From: Paramyrothecium sp. XJ0827
Lineage: Eukaryota > Ascomycota > Sordariomycetes > Hypocreales > Stachybotryaceae
NCBI GenBank assembly: GCA_020881915.1
Contig: JAJFPB010000002.1
Span: 3,844,001 to 3,908,000, forward strand
Direction: 5' to 3'
DNA length: 64,000 nt
The notes under the pieces: generated by a model
What the model was told of the DNA's origin: nothing
Seen by the model: the letters and a program-made list of their open reading frames with translations, nothing else
Database searches by the model: none
In this document: positions 1 to 12,350 of the stretch, in pieces
Position numbering within the stretch: position 1 is the first letter of the stretch
Layout: each line of letters starts with the position of its first letter
Translations under genes and position numbers: made by a program

Positions 1-764
1 CACATGTTGCCCACCATCCATCTAACACGACGGGTCTTGTTCCCCACTCGGCCTACCCAAAGCGGTGTCTGAAGTGGACAGCTCCAGCCTGTCTATTGCG
101 TGGCTGGTGAGCAGGCGACATTGTACCTGAACCAATACCACGATGGTGGCATTATGCGCTGACGCCATTTCCTGTCTTGGCTCGATTTCGTGGCCAGCAA
201 CCAATCAACTTTAAGAGAAGTTACTCAGCCGTGACTGTCTGGCTTCTAGAATTCTGGCCGTCACGGTTACAGCAGGCAAAGTCACATTAATTACAATTCT
301 CGGAAACAAATCCACTTCCGGGCCAGCTGATGACATACAATCTCACCACTCCCAGGCACGCAGCTCAATCACAAGCCAATCTAGGACGATAGCCTCTACT
401 AGGTGATCGGCCTTGCACTTGATTGGAAGCGCCCCGATAATCACCATTTAAACAGTCACTAAAATAACAGCGCTGCGATCCCCGCAAGCCATCGCGCGCT
501 AGCCCCAAGATGGTCAATTTGGCCCCATGGGACTTTGGTAATGGGAGGCAAAGCCGGGACGGTAGTCATGATGGCCCCTGTTGAACCCATATGTGGAATT
601 CCTATTCATCACCGCCGAGCCTTCGTCCCTTCCGTCCTAGGAACCCACCGGTACGGTAGGGCATGCCCCTCCCCGCTGAGATTCCGGCAATATCCTGTTC
701 CTCTTGGGGGCTGCGCTAATCAGAAGGTGTAATAGATGTGCCTTACATAGTATCTTGATTCGCA
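1..764. other. Intergenic, no gene seen
   Basis: No reading frame here has recognisable composition, family motifs or a splice-consistent structure. The stretch is mixed in base composition and probably carries 5' regulatory sequence for what follows. Confidence 0.5.
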
Positions 765-1149
765 ATGGCGCAAAAGTCCTTTGTCAGGGACCATGGTCTC
801 GCACCCCTCCCAGGGACCTATCGTGTCACCGAGGAGACTTTCTACGAGAAGATCCCCCCCTACGGCGTGGGACGGAAAGTCGCCGCCTCTCTTCATTCTT
901 GTCACCACAACCGTCTATACACTCCGCTTGGTCCATCCACTTTCTCGAGTGATGAGCGAAGCAAGCTGACTATTCTCTTGTCAAAACCAAAGTCCCTCCT
1001 CTGGGGCTTTTCGAACTTTTCCCATTGTTGCCTTCGCCATCGCCTCTTTTGCCTGGAACCTGTACGATAAGTACGTTCGCAAACGTCATGTTCCCTCCAA
1101 AGCCTCAAGGTATAAAACATCCGGAGCCCTTCTTCCCAAACCTTTCTGA
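765..1149 (+). other. Possible small single-pass membrane protein, unresolved
   Basis: Two separate protein-like segments lie here. A frame opening with ATG at 765 reads about 40 codons of ordinary-looking sequence (starting MAQKSFVRDHGLAPLPG). A second frame, from about 1012 to a stop at 1147-1149, encodes a hydrophobic segment followed by a basic tail (IVAFAIASFAWNLYDKYVRK). A branch-like CTGAC and an AG acceptor occur near 968-990, suggesting one intron between them, but I could not find a donor that keeps both frames in phase. It may be a short inner-membrane type protein or chance. It lies directly upstream of the gene at 1162. Confidence 0.22.
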
Positions 1150-1161
1150 CGCACCTCAGCA

Positions 1162-1582
1162 ATGGTTGATCTACCGAACCTCCAGTCTAGCCCATCTGAC
1201 ACGCAACCTGCTCTTCACCTGCGAGATCGTTGTCCTCGGCGAATTTACGGCAACGAATCCGCAGCCCTCCAGCATCTCCTCTACGACACGAAGCTCAAGC
1301 TCGAGCAGATCAGTGTGAGTAGCGCGCACAGGCTCCTGTTTCTGGCTACTTAGGCTGACGATGTGGTCCCAGGGAAACGCCCCGACCAAGATGGATCCCC
1401 ACGCCGGCCACCAGGGAGGACATAGTTCCAGCTCATCGAGTCATCACGGCTACGATATCAAGGGCCATGGCAGTGACCCTGGCGTCCTCGATGGACTGCT
1501 GCCTCGTATCGAAACCCGCGGTCAAAGCCGGGGCGGACGCTCCAAATACGACGACAAGTCGAAGAGAGGCAGCAAGCGATGA
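1162..1582 (+). CDS. Small hypothetical protein, 120 aa, one intron
   Basis: I do not recognise this protein. The model joins exon 1 (1162-1314) and exon 2 (1373-1582). The 58-nt intron has a GTGAGT donor and a CCCAG acceptor, and the reading phase is kept. A TATAAAA-like sequence lies about 50 bp before the ATG. The first half is compact and possibly helical (ALQHLLYDTKLKLEQIS). The second half is low complexity: His/Gly/Ser-rich, then a basic tail with Arg, Lys and Gly. Such a composition would suit a small nucleic-acid or scaffold-binding subunit, but that is inference only. No signal peptide or membrane segment is visible. The start is chosen as the first ATG of the open frame that splices cleanly. 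Confidence 0.5.
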
Positions 1583-2790
1583 GGGTTGACGAGGTAAGCT
1601 ACCGGGTGCTTCCTCATACGCTTCGTATTGACCTCGTAGCAGATATGAGGATACGAATATGCCGTTCGTATGGCGGCCCAGAATTCGTGGGAGGATGAAA
1701 GGGCGGACAGGCTGATTCTGGCCTACGCGTGAGTTGAGCCAGCGGAACTGCCCTTGGTTCTTGACCTTCAGTGGTCAACAGATCCTGGTACACCTCGCTT
1801 CGGCACTGCCTCATGCATCTCACCAGGAGGACGGAGATATACCCATAGTGGAGCAAGGACGTGGCCAAAGGATACGTGAAGAAAACGAATCACAACTCAT
1901 TCTACGAGACGAGTTACGTGACGCTGACCCAGTAAACAGTGCTAGGATCATAGGTCATCAATGTAACAAATGTATTTGAACCAGTTTCACTGCCCCTGTC
2001 TTGCAAACGCCGTAGATGATTGTACGCCCGTAGGACAAGTGCTTGTCGATTTATCACGAGCAAGCAGTTATGTTGATGACATCCACGATGCACCCAAACA
2101 GCCAATATCATGCGTCGAGATGCAATCGTCCCACAGTCCCGGCACACCTGATTCCTGCAGCGTCAAATGCCGACCCGTCAAAGTGGGCAGCGTAAATAGG
2201 GACTTTGGGCAACTTCCCCATCAAGAACGGCGGAGGGTAGGATCGCTGCGACGTACCAGCGCCCCGTAGCACCCGCTGATTGGCCCCGATCCGGCGGGTG
2301 GTGGCGGAGCGAGACACCAACCTGCAAGACCGGGGGCCATGCACAGCTGGAAAGGCACAAACTCTACTGCCCCGTCAGGTTCTGCATTCTCAGCCTTATA
2401 GGGCAGAGCAGGACGAGGGAAATGAGGGCCGGCCAGCCCAGCCACAAGGAACTGCGGCAGCCACGTGGAGACGTTGGATTATGGTGGAAAGCTCCATACG
2501 GGGCGAACTGACGAAGCCGTGATCCGGCTACGGGGGCTAGTGCATTTTGTGGGCCGAAGACTCAACCGGCGATTTCTTTCGAGCCGTTGCATCCCCGCAT
2601 CGTCGCCGTCATTCGCTGGACCGGCGCGGTGTCTGCCTGGATACGTGAGCGCCTTGCAGGCATGACCGCTTCGTGCCATGGCCAGTCAGCCAATGGAAGT
2701 TCATAGGTCCGAAGCCTCGTATTTGTGCGCAGTAAGGCAGTAACTGTACGCGACTGCGTGAAAGCGTTCCCGCATCACTCCTGTGCCATC
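1583..2790. other. Intergenic, no supported gene
   Basis: Short frames occur, including about 20 codons beginning at an ATG near 1671 followed by a GTGAGT-like donor, but none extends into a convincing protein. The stretch separates the plus-strand small gene from the 3' end of the minus-strand ankyrin/zinc-finger gene. Confidence 0.45.
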
Positions 2791-5700
2791 TCATTTGAAG
2801 CGGCACCTCGTCTGCTCGTGGGTGTTACGGTACCACTTCGTCGTCAGGACCTTGATGCAGTTGGCGTTGCGGCAGGGGTAGCCTCTCTTCTCACGGCGAG
2901 CACAGCCCTCGCGCATGTGCTTGTTGCGGTTGCTGACGCTCGAGAAGCTCTTCGTGCAACCTGGTGATAAGCAGCGAAGGCGTTCAGGCGACCGCGCCGT
3001 GTCCGTCGACGACAGGTCGGTGGAGATGATGGAGGATCTGGGTAGTGTCAATATTTTACTTGGTCAAAGAATGGTCAGTCTCACCCAGGGCTGCCGGATG
3101 GGCTGCCTATGGACGCCATCTGTAGTCTTGGGCGGGCAAGCAGGATGTGACGAGCCCTCCGCGACCTGGCGGTAGACTTCATCATCTGAGAGATTCGAGT
3201 GCGTTGTTGCTGGGAAGTGCCTATGTTGGGGATGAGTGGGCCATCTGGCTCTTCGAAATTGAGGAGCTCCTCGAACAGCATGGAGTGACGGCTTGGTCCC
3301 GGATCCGTTCGCGCGAATACCGCGCTGATAGAGGCACCGCGGCCGGTATCGCCTGGATCTTTTAGTTTACATATATCGCAGACACGAGTGGGCAACACAC
3401 CGGAAATGAGCGAAAGCACCATCGAAAAGGCCACGGATGCTAGTAAGAGAGCGATTGTTGGTTTTACCTTGTTCCAAGTGTCTCTCCATGTTGACGACTC
3501 GGCTTGTGCAGTTTCAACGTCCATGTAATCGTCGTCAGTATCCAGGTAAATGAAGTCACTTAGGTTGATCGAATCCCTAGGGCTCAGGGCATCTGCGGGA
3601 TGGTCATTCATGCTGCTCGGACAGGACATGTCGAATGAGCTCCACACCGCATCAGAGGTAGGCAAGGGCATGTGCAGCTCTTCTCTTCCTTTGCCTTTGC
3701 GGTCATAGATTGTGTTTAGACGGGAGCCCCGATAGTTATGTTTGGCTCTCGATCGTGATCGTTCGTCCAGATTCTCGACAGAAACAAGCTCCTGCAAGAT
3801 ACGCTGGATGCTGTCGAGCTCACAGGACTCGTCGCACGCAAAGCCGTCGACAGTCTCGGAAAAGCCCCATATTGCTTCCACTACACTGTCGAACAGCGGC
3901 TTCTCGTCATCGCTGACGGCACTCCTCCATCTGTAAAGGTCGCCGATGAACCTGGGCAAGTTAGCAGGGCCTAATGGACGGGTTGATACTCTAGGGTAGC
4001 GACGAACCGTGCATGAACATCGCTGTCGTACAGCAACGTTTGACTGCTGATGGCGTCTGCGACTAGGAGACAACACAGGACCTCGGCTAGATCCTCTGGC
4101 GGTCGATTCCGGCAAATGCCGTGGAATGCTCGGATTCCAGTTTCCCATAAGTCCTCCAGGCCCATGAAGCGTCGAAGCAGCTGGTCGTACTTCTCTTCCG
4201 TGTCGTGTTCTAGACACAAACGCCGGAGCTTTTTGAACTGAGCTTCCAGCCTAACGATAAAACCTCTCCCATATTCCCGCCGCGCTTGATAAGACGGCCT
4301 CTGTCGTGCGGACGGTTGAGGAACTGGTGGGCCTTCAGTACAATTGTCCTGCACGTTGGAAAGCAGAGGGCTTTGAGTGTTTGTTGCCGTTTCCGTCGTG
4401 AGAGGTTGAGGCAGATCCGGGCTTAAACCATCGGCATCGGCATGAGCGCACGACAGCCCAGAGGGACCAATGCCATGCGCATTGAAAGCACCGTCAAAGG
4501 ATGAGGAGTCCTCAACACCCTGGGAGGACATTGGAAGCACTGCCGGCTCTTGCATTATGCTGTACACTTCAAGATCAACTTCCGGCCACAATGGTGAGAC
4601 GACGCCGAGCGACGTGGGTATGTCGGCTATTCCTTGGGACCGCAAGACACTCGACGCGCCTACTGTCGAGGTCGACTGCTCACACTCGAACAACACCGCT
4701 AGTATATCCTGCAGGTCATTGTTCAGAGCCATGGCCACTGCCTGGGGACCGCTAGATGAATAGAGTGGGCCGGACCTCAGCAACAGACGAACGACATCTG
4801 GCTGCCTCCAGCAAACGGCGCTTGTGAGAGGGTTGAGAAGTTGGCCAATGCCAATCGAGGAGCAGTCACTGGCCCATCCTTCAAAATACGCGTTGTCGTG
4901 AACAAAGTACTCGACCAGGTCGGTCCGTCCAAGCCGAATGGCGACGTGGAAGGGATCATACGTAACATCCGGTCCATCTTCTTCTGACACCCCAGCGACG
5001 TCCTCACAGGTGCGATCAACCAAGGCCAGCATGTATTGGTACAAGTCAAGATCGCCATTATCAAGGACTTCCAGGAGCAGAGAGGGATTATACTGTAATT
5101 CAATCTCCCCGGAGCGAACAATGGGCTCGCAAAGGTTCTGCAGTCCGTGGAGGTCACCGGTTCGCGCTAGTTCGTCATATCGCATGTTCAATGCCTCCAT
5201 GTACTCCTGGTTGATTTCGTCAGGGATCAAACCAAGGGCAAAGCAGTCTTGGATTTGATCCAGACCGAGGTCGATGCTGCGCTGATGAATGTCGCGAAGA
5301 TGGCTCGAGCACAGGGCCCCGCGCTGACGAAAGCCTTCCATCCCGATGCCGTCGTACAGGTTCTTCTCCAGAAGCAAATCGCAGACTAGGAGTCTTAACT
5401 CAGCCGTCAGGTCGGAATGTGGTTGCCGAGCCTCAGCCCGGGCATGGTGCGATTTGAGAATGTCGTAATTTCTCAACAATGCTTCGAAATCTAGTGAGGA
5501 TGAATCGTGCGATCCTGAACTGCTCAAGATTGCTCTGTGCAGAGTCTGTTTCAGTGTAAGGCTTGCGATCTCGATGCTGATTTTCCTTGTAATCCTGTCT
5601 TTCTCGACGATGAAGGCAAGCGACGGTAGGTCTCGTCGGGGTCCAACCTCGACATAGTCGCCCGAGCCGCTCGACACTGCCCAGAATACTGTTCCACTGG

Positions 5701-5856
5701 ACAAGGCATTAGAACTGCAAGACGAAAAAGGAGAGATGCGCACTGTTCCAAAACTTCTATGTAGCCGAAGTAGGGGCCATCTTCAACCGGGAAGAGGTCT
5801 ACCTCAAATCGGTGTCCGGACGGTCTGGATGTCGGAATATCAATTGGTCTCGACAT
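2791..5856 (-). CDS. Ankyrin-like, membrane-anchored protein with C-terminal zinc fingers
   Basis: The model, in gene order, is 5744-5856, 4008-5714, 3085-3951, 2791-3037 (about 977 aa, all phases consistent). The intron at 3952-4007 has a GTTCGT donor, GCTAAC branch and CAG acceptor; the intron at 3038-3084 has GTGAGA and CCCAG. The first intron (5715-5743) would be only 29 nt, so the 5' end is the weakest part. Two ankyrin-like repeats lie mid-protein (DPFHVAIRLGRTDLVEYFV and NPLTSAVCWRQPDVVRLLL). A single hydrophobic segment follows (PTIALLLASVAFSMVLSLIS). The tail has two CX4C...HX4C-type zinc-finger modules (RCLSPGCTKSF and YPCRNANCIKVL). The last exon has no ATG of its own and joins in phase, so the fingers belong to this gene. 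The function is unknown; a signalling or stress-response role is a guess. Confidence 0.6.
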
Positions 5857-6167
5857 TGCGATTGTTCAGTAGACAGGAAAACGATTTAAAACTGGTATCA
5901 GATTTGTTTGAAGCGGATGGATGAGGTGAATGCGCTTCGAACTGCCTGCACGCTCATGGTGACTGTCGAGGCTTATAGGCCTGAGACAGCGGGGCAACAA
6001 TTTAGGAATCGGGAGCTGACCGGTGGCTATGCAGGCACAGCGGTCTGTGACGAATCAACACACAGCTATTCATGCACAACGGTCACCTGCTGCGTGCAAT
6101 GAAATGGCCCATATCGGGATGATCGTGACAAAGCCGATCCGGCTCTGCACGGCCAACAACGTAGTTA

Positions 6168-6799
6168 TCACTCTGCATCTTCAAGCTCATTCTCGCTCAG
6201 TCGGCACGGCGGGCATTGGAGCTTCACACCAGCTGCAAACCAAGTCATCGCAGAATGCCACAAGTCACCCTCGGCCCTGCCCCAGGCTTGCGTGTCCATT
6301 TTGGCCAGGATCGATAACCAGTACATTCGCCGCGTGGGACGGTACCGTTGGCAGTCCACGCAGAGCGTCCACGCGCGGCTGGCCCGTCCTTGGGCGTCTT
6401 TTGGTTTGAAGCGTTTGAGCAGGTCGGTCAGGAGCGTGCATTTGCACGGGTTTGCGTCTGGGACCGCGGCGCGGTGCCAGGGCGCCCGGTGAGCAGCTGG
6501 GCTGGGGACTTGTAAGTGGGTGGAGTGCACCACGCCGAGCAGCCGTTTGCAGGACATGCCGAGGAGGACGGCATCGGGGGTGTCGGCATGAGCAACGATG
6601 AGCATCAACAGTTCGAGCGGGAGCTCCAAGAGAGAAGATGATTGAGGACTAGGCTCTGCGATCACCTGCTGTAACTTAGCACGCCGATGACATCAGGGAG
6701 GTTGAATCGCACCTCTGGAGGAACCAGGAAAGGTATCGTTTGAGAGCATTTTCCTGGTGGGATGGTCCGCGTACGACGTAGCCGCAAGGGCCGTGGCAT
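6168..6799 (-). CDS. Small F-box protein
   Basis: F-box proteins recruit substrates to SCF ubiquitin ligases through Skp1. The proposed exons are 6713-6799 and 6168-6668 (195 aa), joined by a 44-nt intron with GTGCGA donor, GCTAAG branch and TACAG acceptor in phase 0. The open frame of exon 2 has no ATG before the domain, which supports an upstream exon. Residues about 41-75 form the F-box (LELPLELLMLIVAHAD, then LLGMSCKRLL). The C-terminal part has a CVDC pair and a CPPC pair that could bind zinc, and no WD40 or leucine-rich repeats. The substrate cannot be inferred. Many Sordariomycetes carry families of short F-box proteins with Cys-rich tails. Exon 1 is the less certain part. Confidence 0.62.
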
Positions 6800-7308
6800 G
6801 GTCTTGGTATGAGGTGATTGTTGATCAAGCCGGTGAACGGTGAAGGAATTCGAAGATGGTTCTTGCCTTGAGTGGTAGATGCGTTGAGGTACCTAAGGTA
6901 GGTAGGTACATCTTCCGTGAGCATCACTCAGAGGTTGAACGCCATGTTAGTTATCGATGTACAACCACAGCAGAGGCGTTTTAATTTGGACACAGTCACA
7001 AGAATATTAGTTTCCTATAGAGAGGCCAGGTTAACAACACTTGTACTTTCTTCACAAGAACACGCAAAACAACCAGAATTGTGGTTTCACTGGTTTACTA
7101 CGCAGCTTCAGGGTCGCGCGTTCAGTGTGCTAACAGCAAAAATACTTACCTTAGTCAGCCGGGACCAGCTTGCTTAATTGAGCCCCACCACGACGCGTAA
7201 AGTCGCGTCTCCCACATATCGAAACCATCACGCCCGTCCGCCGTTGGAAATCTCATTGCAGAACGTGTCCAAGTTTCCATCCGCATCAGACTCCGGCAGC
7301 CGACCAAG
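6800..7308. other. Intergenic region upstream of pri2
   Basis: No coding frame is supported. The stretch contains the divergent 5' sides of the F-box gene and of the primase gene, and the MCB element listed separately. The part near 6960-7150 is more AT-rich than its surroundings. Confidence 0.5.
7194..7199 (+). promoter_or_regulatory. MluI cell-cycle box (MCB) upstream of pri2
   Basis: The palindrome ACGCGT lies 110 bp before the primase ATG, followed within a few bases by a partial copy (GTCGCGTC). ACGCGT is the binding site of the MBF factor (Mbp1/Swi6), which in yeasts drives G1/S transcription of DNA-replication genes, primase included. That the site works here is inference from position and target class; a six-base match alone is weak. 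Confidence 0.5.
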
Positions 7309-8959
7309 ATGTTGCGCCAGGACTACAACCGAATCGACCCGAAGCGGCGCAATGTGCTCGACCACCGGAAGAAGCATTTCGCGACGCCCCAGTATCAGGA
7401 CGCGCGGTACCCTCACCGGCTCAACTTCTACGCGGAGCCGCCGACGGCGGACATCACGCTCGAGCAGTTTGAGCAATGGGCTATCGACAGGCTGCGAGGT
7501 GGGTGGTGATATCTCGAGGTCTTCTGGCCATGGCTGACTGACGCAGTGCTCGCCGAGCTGGAGGCCTGCTCGTTCCGAAACAAATCGCCCGCCGAGACGG
7601 CGACGCACATGAAGCAGATCATCGACAAGCACCTGCCGCTGGACTCGAACAGCTCGAGCTCGACCAGGCTCTTCGAGCAGCGGCAAAAGGACCACTACAG
7701 CCACTTCATCCTGCGCCTGGCCTTCTCGTCGACCGAGGACCTCCGCCGCCGCTTCACCCGCGTCGAGACGATGCTGTTCCGCCTGCGGTGCAACAGCGAC
7801 GACGCCGGCGAGCGCTCGGCCTTTGTGTCTGGCCTGCACCTGGACTGGCTCGAGCCCGTGCCCGAGGAGGACAGGCTCAAGTACGCCGACGACCTGGCCG
7901 CCATGACGGGCGGGAGGAAGGCGGCCAGCGAGGACGACTCGTGGTTCAAGGTGGATTGGGAGCGCGTCCCCGAGCTGGTCGAGAGCCGCCGTGCTTTCCT
8001 CAAGGCCGGCAAGGCGTACGTGCCGGGGCGCGAGCAGCTGAGCATGATTGTCGGGGAGTTTTCATCACGGCTTGAGAGACAGCTAGAGGTGAGCCGATCG
8101 GCGTGAGGAGGAAATGCCTGTACTGACCATGGACTCAGCTTACGGCCCGCGCGCTGCCACGACTGGACGAGGACGACCGCCTGACGCCCATCCTCAACCA
8201 CCTTTCCAAGAACTTCATCACGCCCGATGCCTCGTACATGTCCAACACGTCGGCGCCGCCCGGTGCGCAGATCACCGCCGCCAGCATCGACAACCTCTCG
8301 CAGCACTTCCCTGCCTGCATGTCGCACCTGCACCGCTCGCTGCGCCGCGACGCGCATCTGAAGCACTACGGCCGCCTGCAGTACTCGCTATTCCTCAAGG
8401 GCATCGGCCTCAACCTCGAGGAGTGCCTGGTGTTCTGGCGCACGGCCTTCCACAAGATCACCGACGACACCTTCAACAAGGAGTACCGGTACAACGTGCG
8501 CCACGTCTACGGCGACGTGGGCGGCGACTCGAACCGCAGGGGACGCGGCTACAGCCCCTTCAGCTGCCAGAAGATTCTCACGGAGCACCCGCCGGGTCCC
8601 GGTGAAGCCCACGGCTGCCCATATCGACACTTTAACCTGGAGAATTTGACGGCGCTCATGCAGGGCATGGGGGTTTCCGACAAGGGAGTCCTCCAGGGAG
8701 TCAAGGAGGACAAGGACAGCCAAAAGTTCCACATGGCATGCAACCGGTAAGTCCCTGAGTAACGCGCTACAGCTTGCCAGTCCTAACAACATGCAGCGTC
8801 TTCGAACATCTCCATAGGACGGAAATCAAAAAGGCCAAGGAAGACGGCATCATGACGGGTGCCCAACTGGAAACCATTGTCCATCCAAACGAGTACTTCA
8901 AGCGAAGCTACGTGCTGAAGAACATGGGCAAGGACAACGACGTGAAGATGGAAGGGTGA
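7309..8959 (+). CDS. pri2: DNA primase large subunit
   Basis: This is the p58/Pri2 subunit of the polymerase alpha-primase complex, which makes RNA primers for replication with the small subunit Pri1. The exons are 7309-7498, 7547-8088, 8139-8746 and 8797-8959 (500 aa, near the family's usual length). All three introns are 48-50 nt with GT/AG ends. The N-terminal helical domain opens with LRQDYNRIDPKRRNVLDHRK. The C-terminal half holds the 4Fe-4S domain with four expected cysteines: C304 (FPAC), C387 (PFSC), C404 (HGCPY) and C445 (MACNR). The last ligand lies just before intron 3. The protein is nuclear. An MCB element upstream suggests G1/S regulation. I see no truncation or missing ligand, and identification is firm. 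Confidence 0.95.
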
Positions 8960-9458
8960 TGCGGCATGCCGGGTGTGCGAAAGAGTTTACGATGTTTGGA
9001 TCTACATATGGCTAGCTCGGTAATACAGAGCAGGACGGAGTACTAGGGGTCGAGCTGGATAGCCGCCTCGTTGCATTGGAGTTGAAGGCGTTTAGGATAG
9101 GTCCTCATAGCGCGCAATGTCAAACATGAAAGCAAGAGCGGGCGCGAGTCGGTGCGCAAATGCGTAGAGTACCAGCCAAATGAGCGTGCAGCATCACGTC
9201 AACGCATGATGTGTCAGCGCGGAGCCGTGACGAGTAGATATGGCGTGGGACCCGACTGATGCTGCCGCAAACCCTGTGCGCTGCTGTAGACTAAGTTACG
9301 CCATCGCTGTGCGAGTGGTGTCACAAAAAGAAAGAGCTTCTGCACGCTTTGGCGCGGTCAACGAGCGGGCGCCAGGACCGACAGGGCTCCGTTTCGAGCA
9401 GCCGAGTTGCTTGGTCGGAGCCGGTCTCCCCTCCGAAGCTCATGTGTGACTTGGCCGT

Positions 9459-9485
9459 GATGGATGGATGGATGGAGATGGATGG
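9459..9485 (+). repeat. Tetranucleotide GATG/GGAT repeat
   Basis: The stretch reads as successive GATG units with one interruption. It is a short microsatellite in non-coding DNA. Confidence 0.8.
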
Positions 9486-12350
9486 GCGTCAAACGTTCGA
9501 GACACCGTAGGATGACGTTGGCTACACGGTCCCAAAAGAGGCATCGTAAGACGTCAAACCGTCCGAACATGCAATAAACCGCAATGCCAACCCCCCTTCC
9601 ACCGTTCCGTCCGGCTTTGCAGCTCACGATGCCACGGCCCACCGTTTGGATCTCCCCAACTGGGCCACATGTGCACACCTTTCCTGCAGGAAGCACACTG
9701 CTTTTCCTCCAATCACAGACTGTCCTGTGTCTATTTTTTCTCTTTAATCTTTCAGAAAATTTGAATGCCAGGGTATCCTACCAGAGAGGGAGGGGGTGGT
9801 GCTTTCAGCTAAGGAGGGGGCCCCTTTCGAGCGCCAGGGGACGCAAAGAAGCAGCGACACCCCGGCCGGAGCCAACGCACGATGAGGTCACTGTGGATGA
9901 GCGGCGGGATGACGACACACAGCGTTGAGTTGGGGTTTCAGTGACCCAGGAGAGGGAAACGGCAGAAATGGTTAACGGAAGGTTGGGTTGGGACTGCGTT
10001 TCGGGGAGGAGCACGAGGGTGGTTGGGTGAGACAGGACAGCAAGCAGGCGGCCCTTTTGCGATAACCGACGACGTCTCTGCGTTTGCACGCAGGGACCCT
10101 TATAGGGGTTCTTCATTTTGTCAGGTTGAGTGTAGCCGCTACGGTGCGTTGAGGATTTAATCCCCGCAATCGGGTTTCTGACGCAGCAATGGTCCCCGTC
10201 CAACAGGGAAATGAGCTATGGAGGCTCAAATTGGTGCCAATTCATGATGTGAAGAGAATCCCTCCCAACGGGTTATCGAATCTGCGACAACTTGATGCTG
10301 TTAATCGCACGAGTCAAAGTTCGCGTATCCCGTTGATCATCGAAGACCCAGAGGCACGGCCATTCCGTGGTCCTTTGTTCCGGCCCGCGTGCTGGGCCAA
10401 GTGATGAGCACCGAGAATCCCGTAAACGAAAAACTCTCAGATCTTTGTGGTCCTTCTTCCTAGGCGCCACGCGCGTTAGGATTGATCGTCGTAGCTTAAT
10501 CGCCCTGTCGGCAAAGCGTCACGTTTTGAACTGGGCTTGTCGGCGCTCCACCAGCCGTTTTCTTTGCTTTTTGGCCTTATAGATCTTGCTTCCACACATG
10601 CGGAAGCCAACCGTGTAGATCTGCCCTGCGTCTGGCTCGACAAAACTGGCAAGCACGGGACGTTTGTGTGTGTCCAGGACCATCTGCTCCGTTCCGACAC
10701 CTCCCCAACTTCTCATTTCACCTGCCCCTTTTGAGGCGGGGGTTTAGTAAGAGGCCAGCCATTTAGTACCCGGCATTTGGGGCGCCTTGTTAAGGGCCGG
10801 CAGTTCAGCGGTGTGTAGCATCCAGGACGGGCCCTCCTCCCCAACCCAACTACCTGACGTTGCGGTGAAATTGCAGCATCGTCCACTGGTAAGCGTTGGT
10901 CCTGGGCCTCATTCATTAAACGGAGCGCAAGGTCTATGAGCCACGCCCCTCCCCCTTCTTCCTCGGGCCCCTGCTCAGATCCCCTTATTTCAGCGTAACT
11001 AAGGAACCATGACATCGTCACGCAGCAGCCCTGCATTGTAGTCGACGGAGCCCTGACGTTTTGCCCTTGGCCGTTTCTCCCAAGCTGCGTGCTGTACCGT
11101 TGCGGTAATATCCAAGGGGTCCTGGGTCCCTCCTTGTGTGCGGGCGGCAGGGGGTTCCAAGGCTGTAGAGGTTGGACTGTCCGTCCAAGAGGCGTTTGGT
11201 GATGTCCCCTGATCAGGACCTCTGACGTGGGCAGAAGGAGCCGAGCTACCATTGGAAGACCGAGAGAAGCTCATGATTAACCTTTGCGGCCGCCAGTCCG
11301 TCCCTTCCGTCCGTGACAAGAAACGCCCTGAGCCAGAAGAGGACAAAACGGCCCACGGACCTCAAGCGTGGCCTACTTTCGCGTACGGGCAGCGAGCGTT
11401 TGACCATACGGGCCAATGGCCTGTGCGCGCGTGAGCTGAGTGGGGAGGAGGGCCACACACAAGACATCCTGCAGCCGACGACAATTGGCTGTGGGGGCCG
11501 TTGACTGCAGCCATCATTTCCAGCGACGGGCTTGGTCCAGACCCAGGCTGAACTCGTGTCTCCTCGCCCTAACAAAGGTTAACACAAGGCAACGACGCCC
11601 CAGGTAACGAAGGAGAGGCTAATCCATGGACATATTCCGCGGTAGGGTCAATGGAATGCAAATGCATGGACAGCGCAAGCGATGGCAAAAATAGGTTTCC
11701 CGCGCGCTCAACGCGGGCCCCCGGAGGCTGCAGCATCCGGATTGGAGAACAGCGCGTGTATTTTCCCTCTCCCGTCCTCGCCTGGGCAGTACATACCGGT
11801 GCTCCTCATCTCCCCATCTGCCATACAGGACAAGATGGCAAAAGCTTGTTCACACTGTCAATGACTAGCCATCAGCCTTTTTCCAGCTAGACGAAGCGCG
11901 AGAGTGGAGAGGCTGATGGGGAGGAGAAACGAGCCAGGGTGAAGAGAGAATGGTTGGAGGGACCACGGAGCTGACGAGCCGACGTGAGAGGGCCGAATCA
12001 TCAATTCATTCCGTCATTAGGAGCAGCCGAGCAAAAATAGTAAATTGCACAGAAGAAGAGCCCTGAACGGCGAGAGGCGGTGGTGCAGGATGCAATGTCG
12101 GATTGTCCATCCGTGGCCAATAGGAGCGTTTTGCTGCGCTTCGAGGCTGCGTCCGTATAGCCGTTGATTTGCATCTTCATAGGCTCGACACTGGTCTTTT
12201 TGCTCGCGCGATTGCATGTACGCACGCACGCGACCCTGCCCACCGCGACATGTCCCACTGCATGCTCTGTACTCACCCACTTGCACAGAAGAAAAGGTTT
12301 CAATGCGGGAGTGGATGTGTGGCACATCATCGTCACCCTGATCTACACCA

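Noticed and set aside
10713..11252. Minus-strand open frame of 179 codons
   Set aside because: Proline/glutamine/arginine-rich random-like composition, no motif, and overlapping open frames on other strands; it lies in the gene desert.
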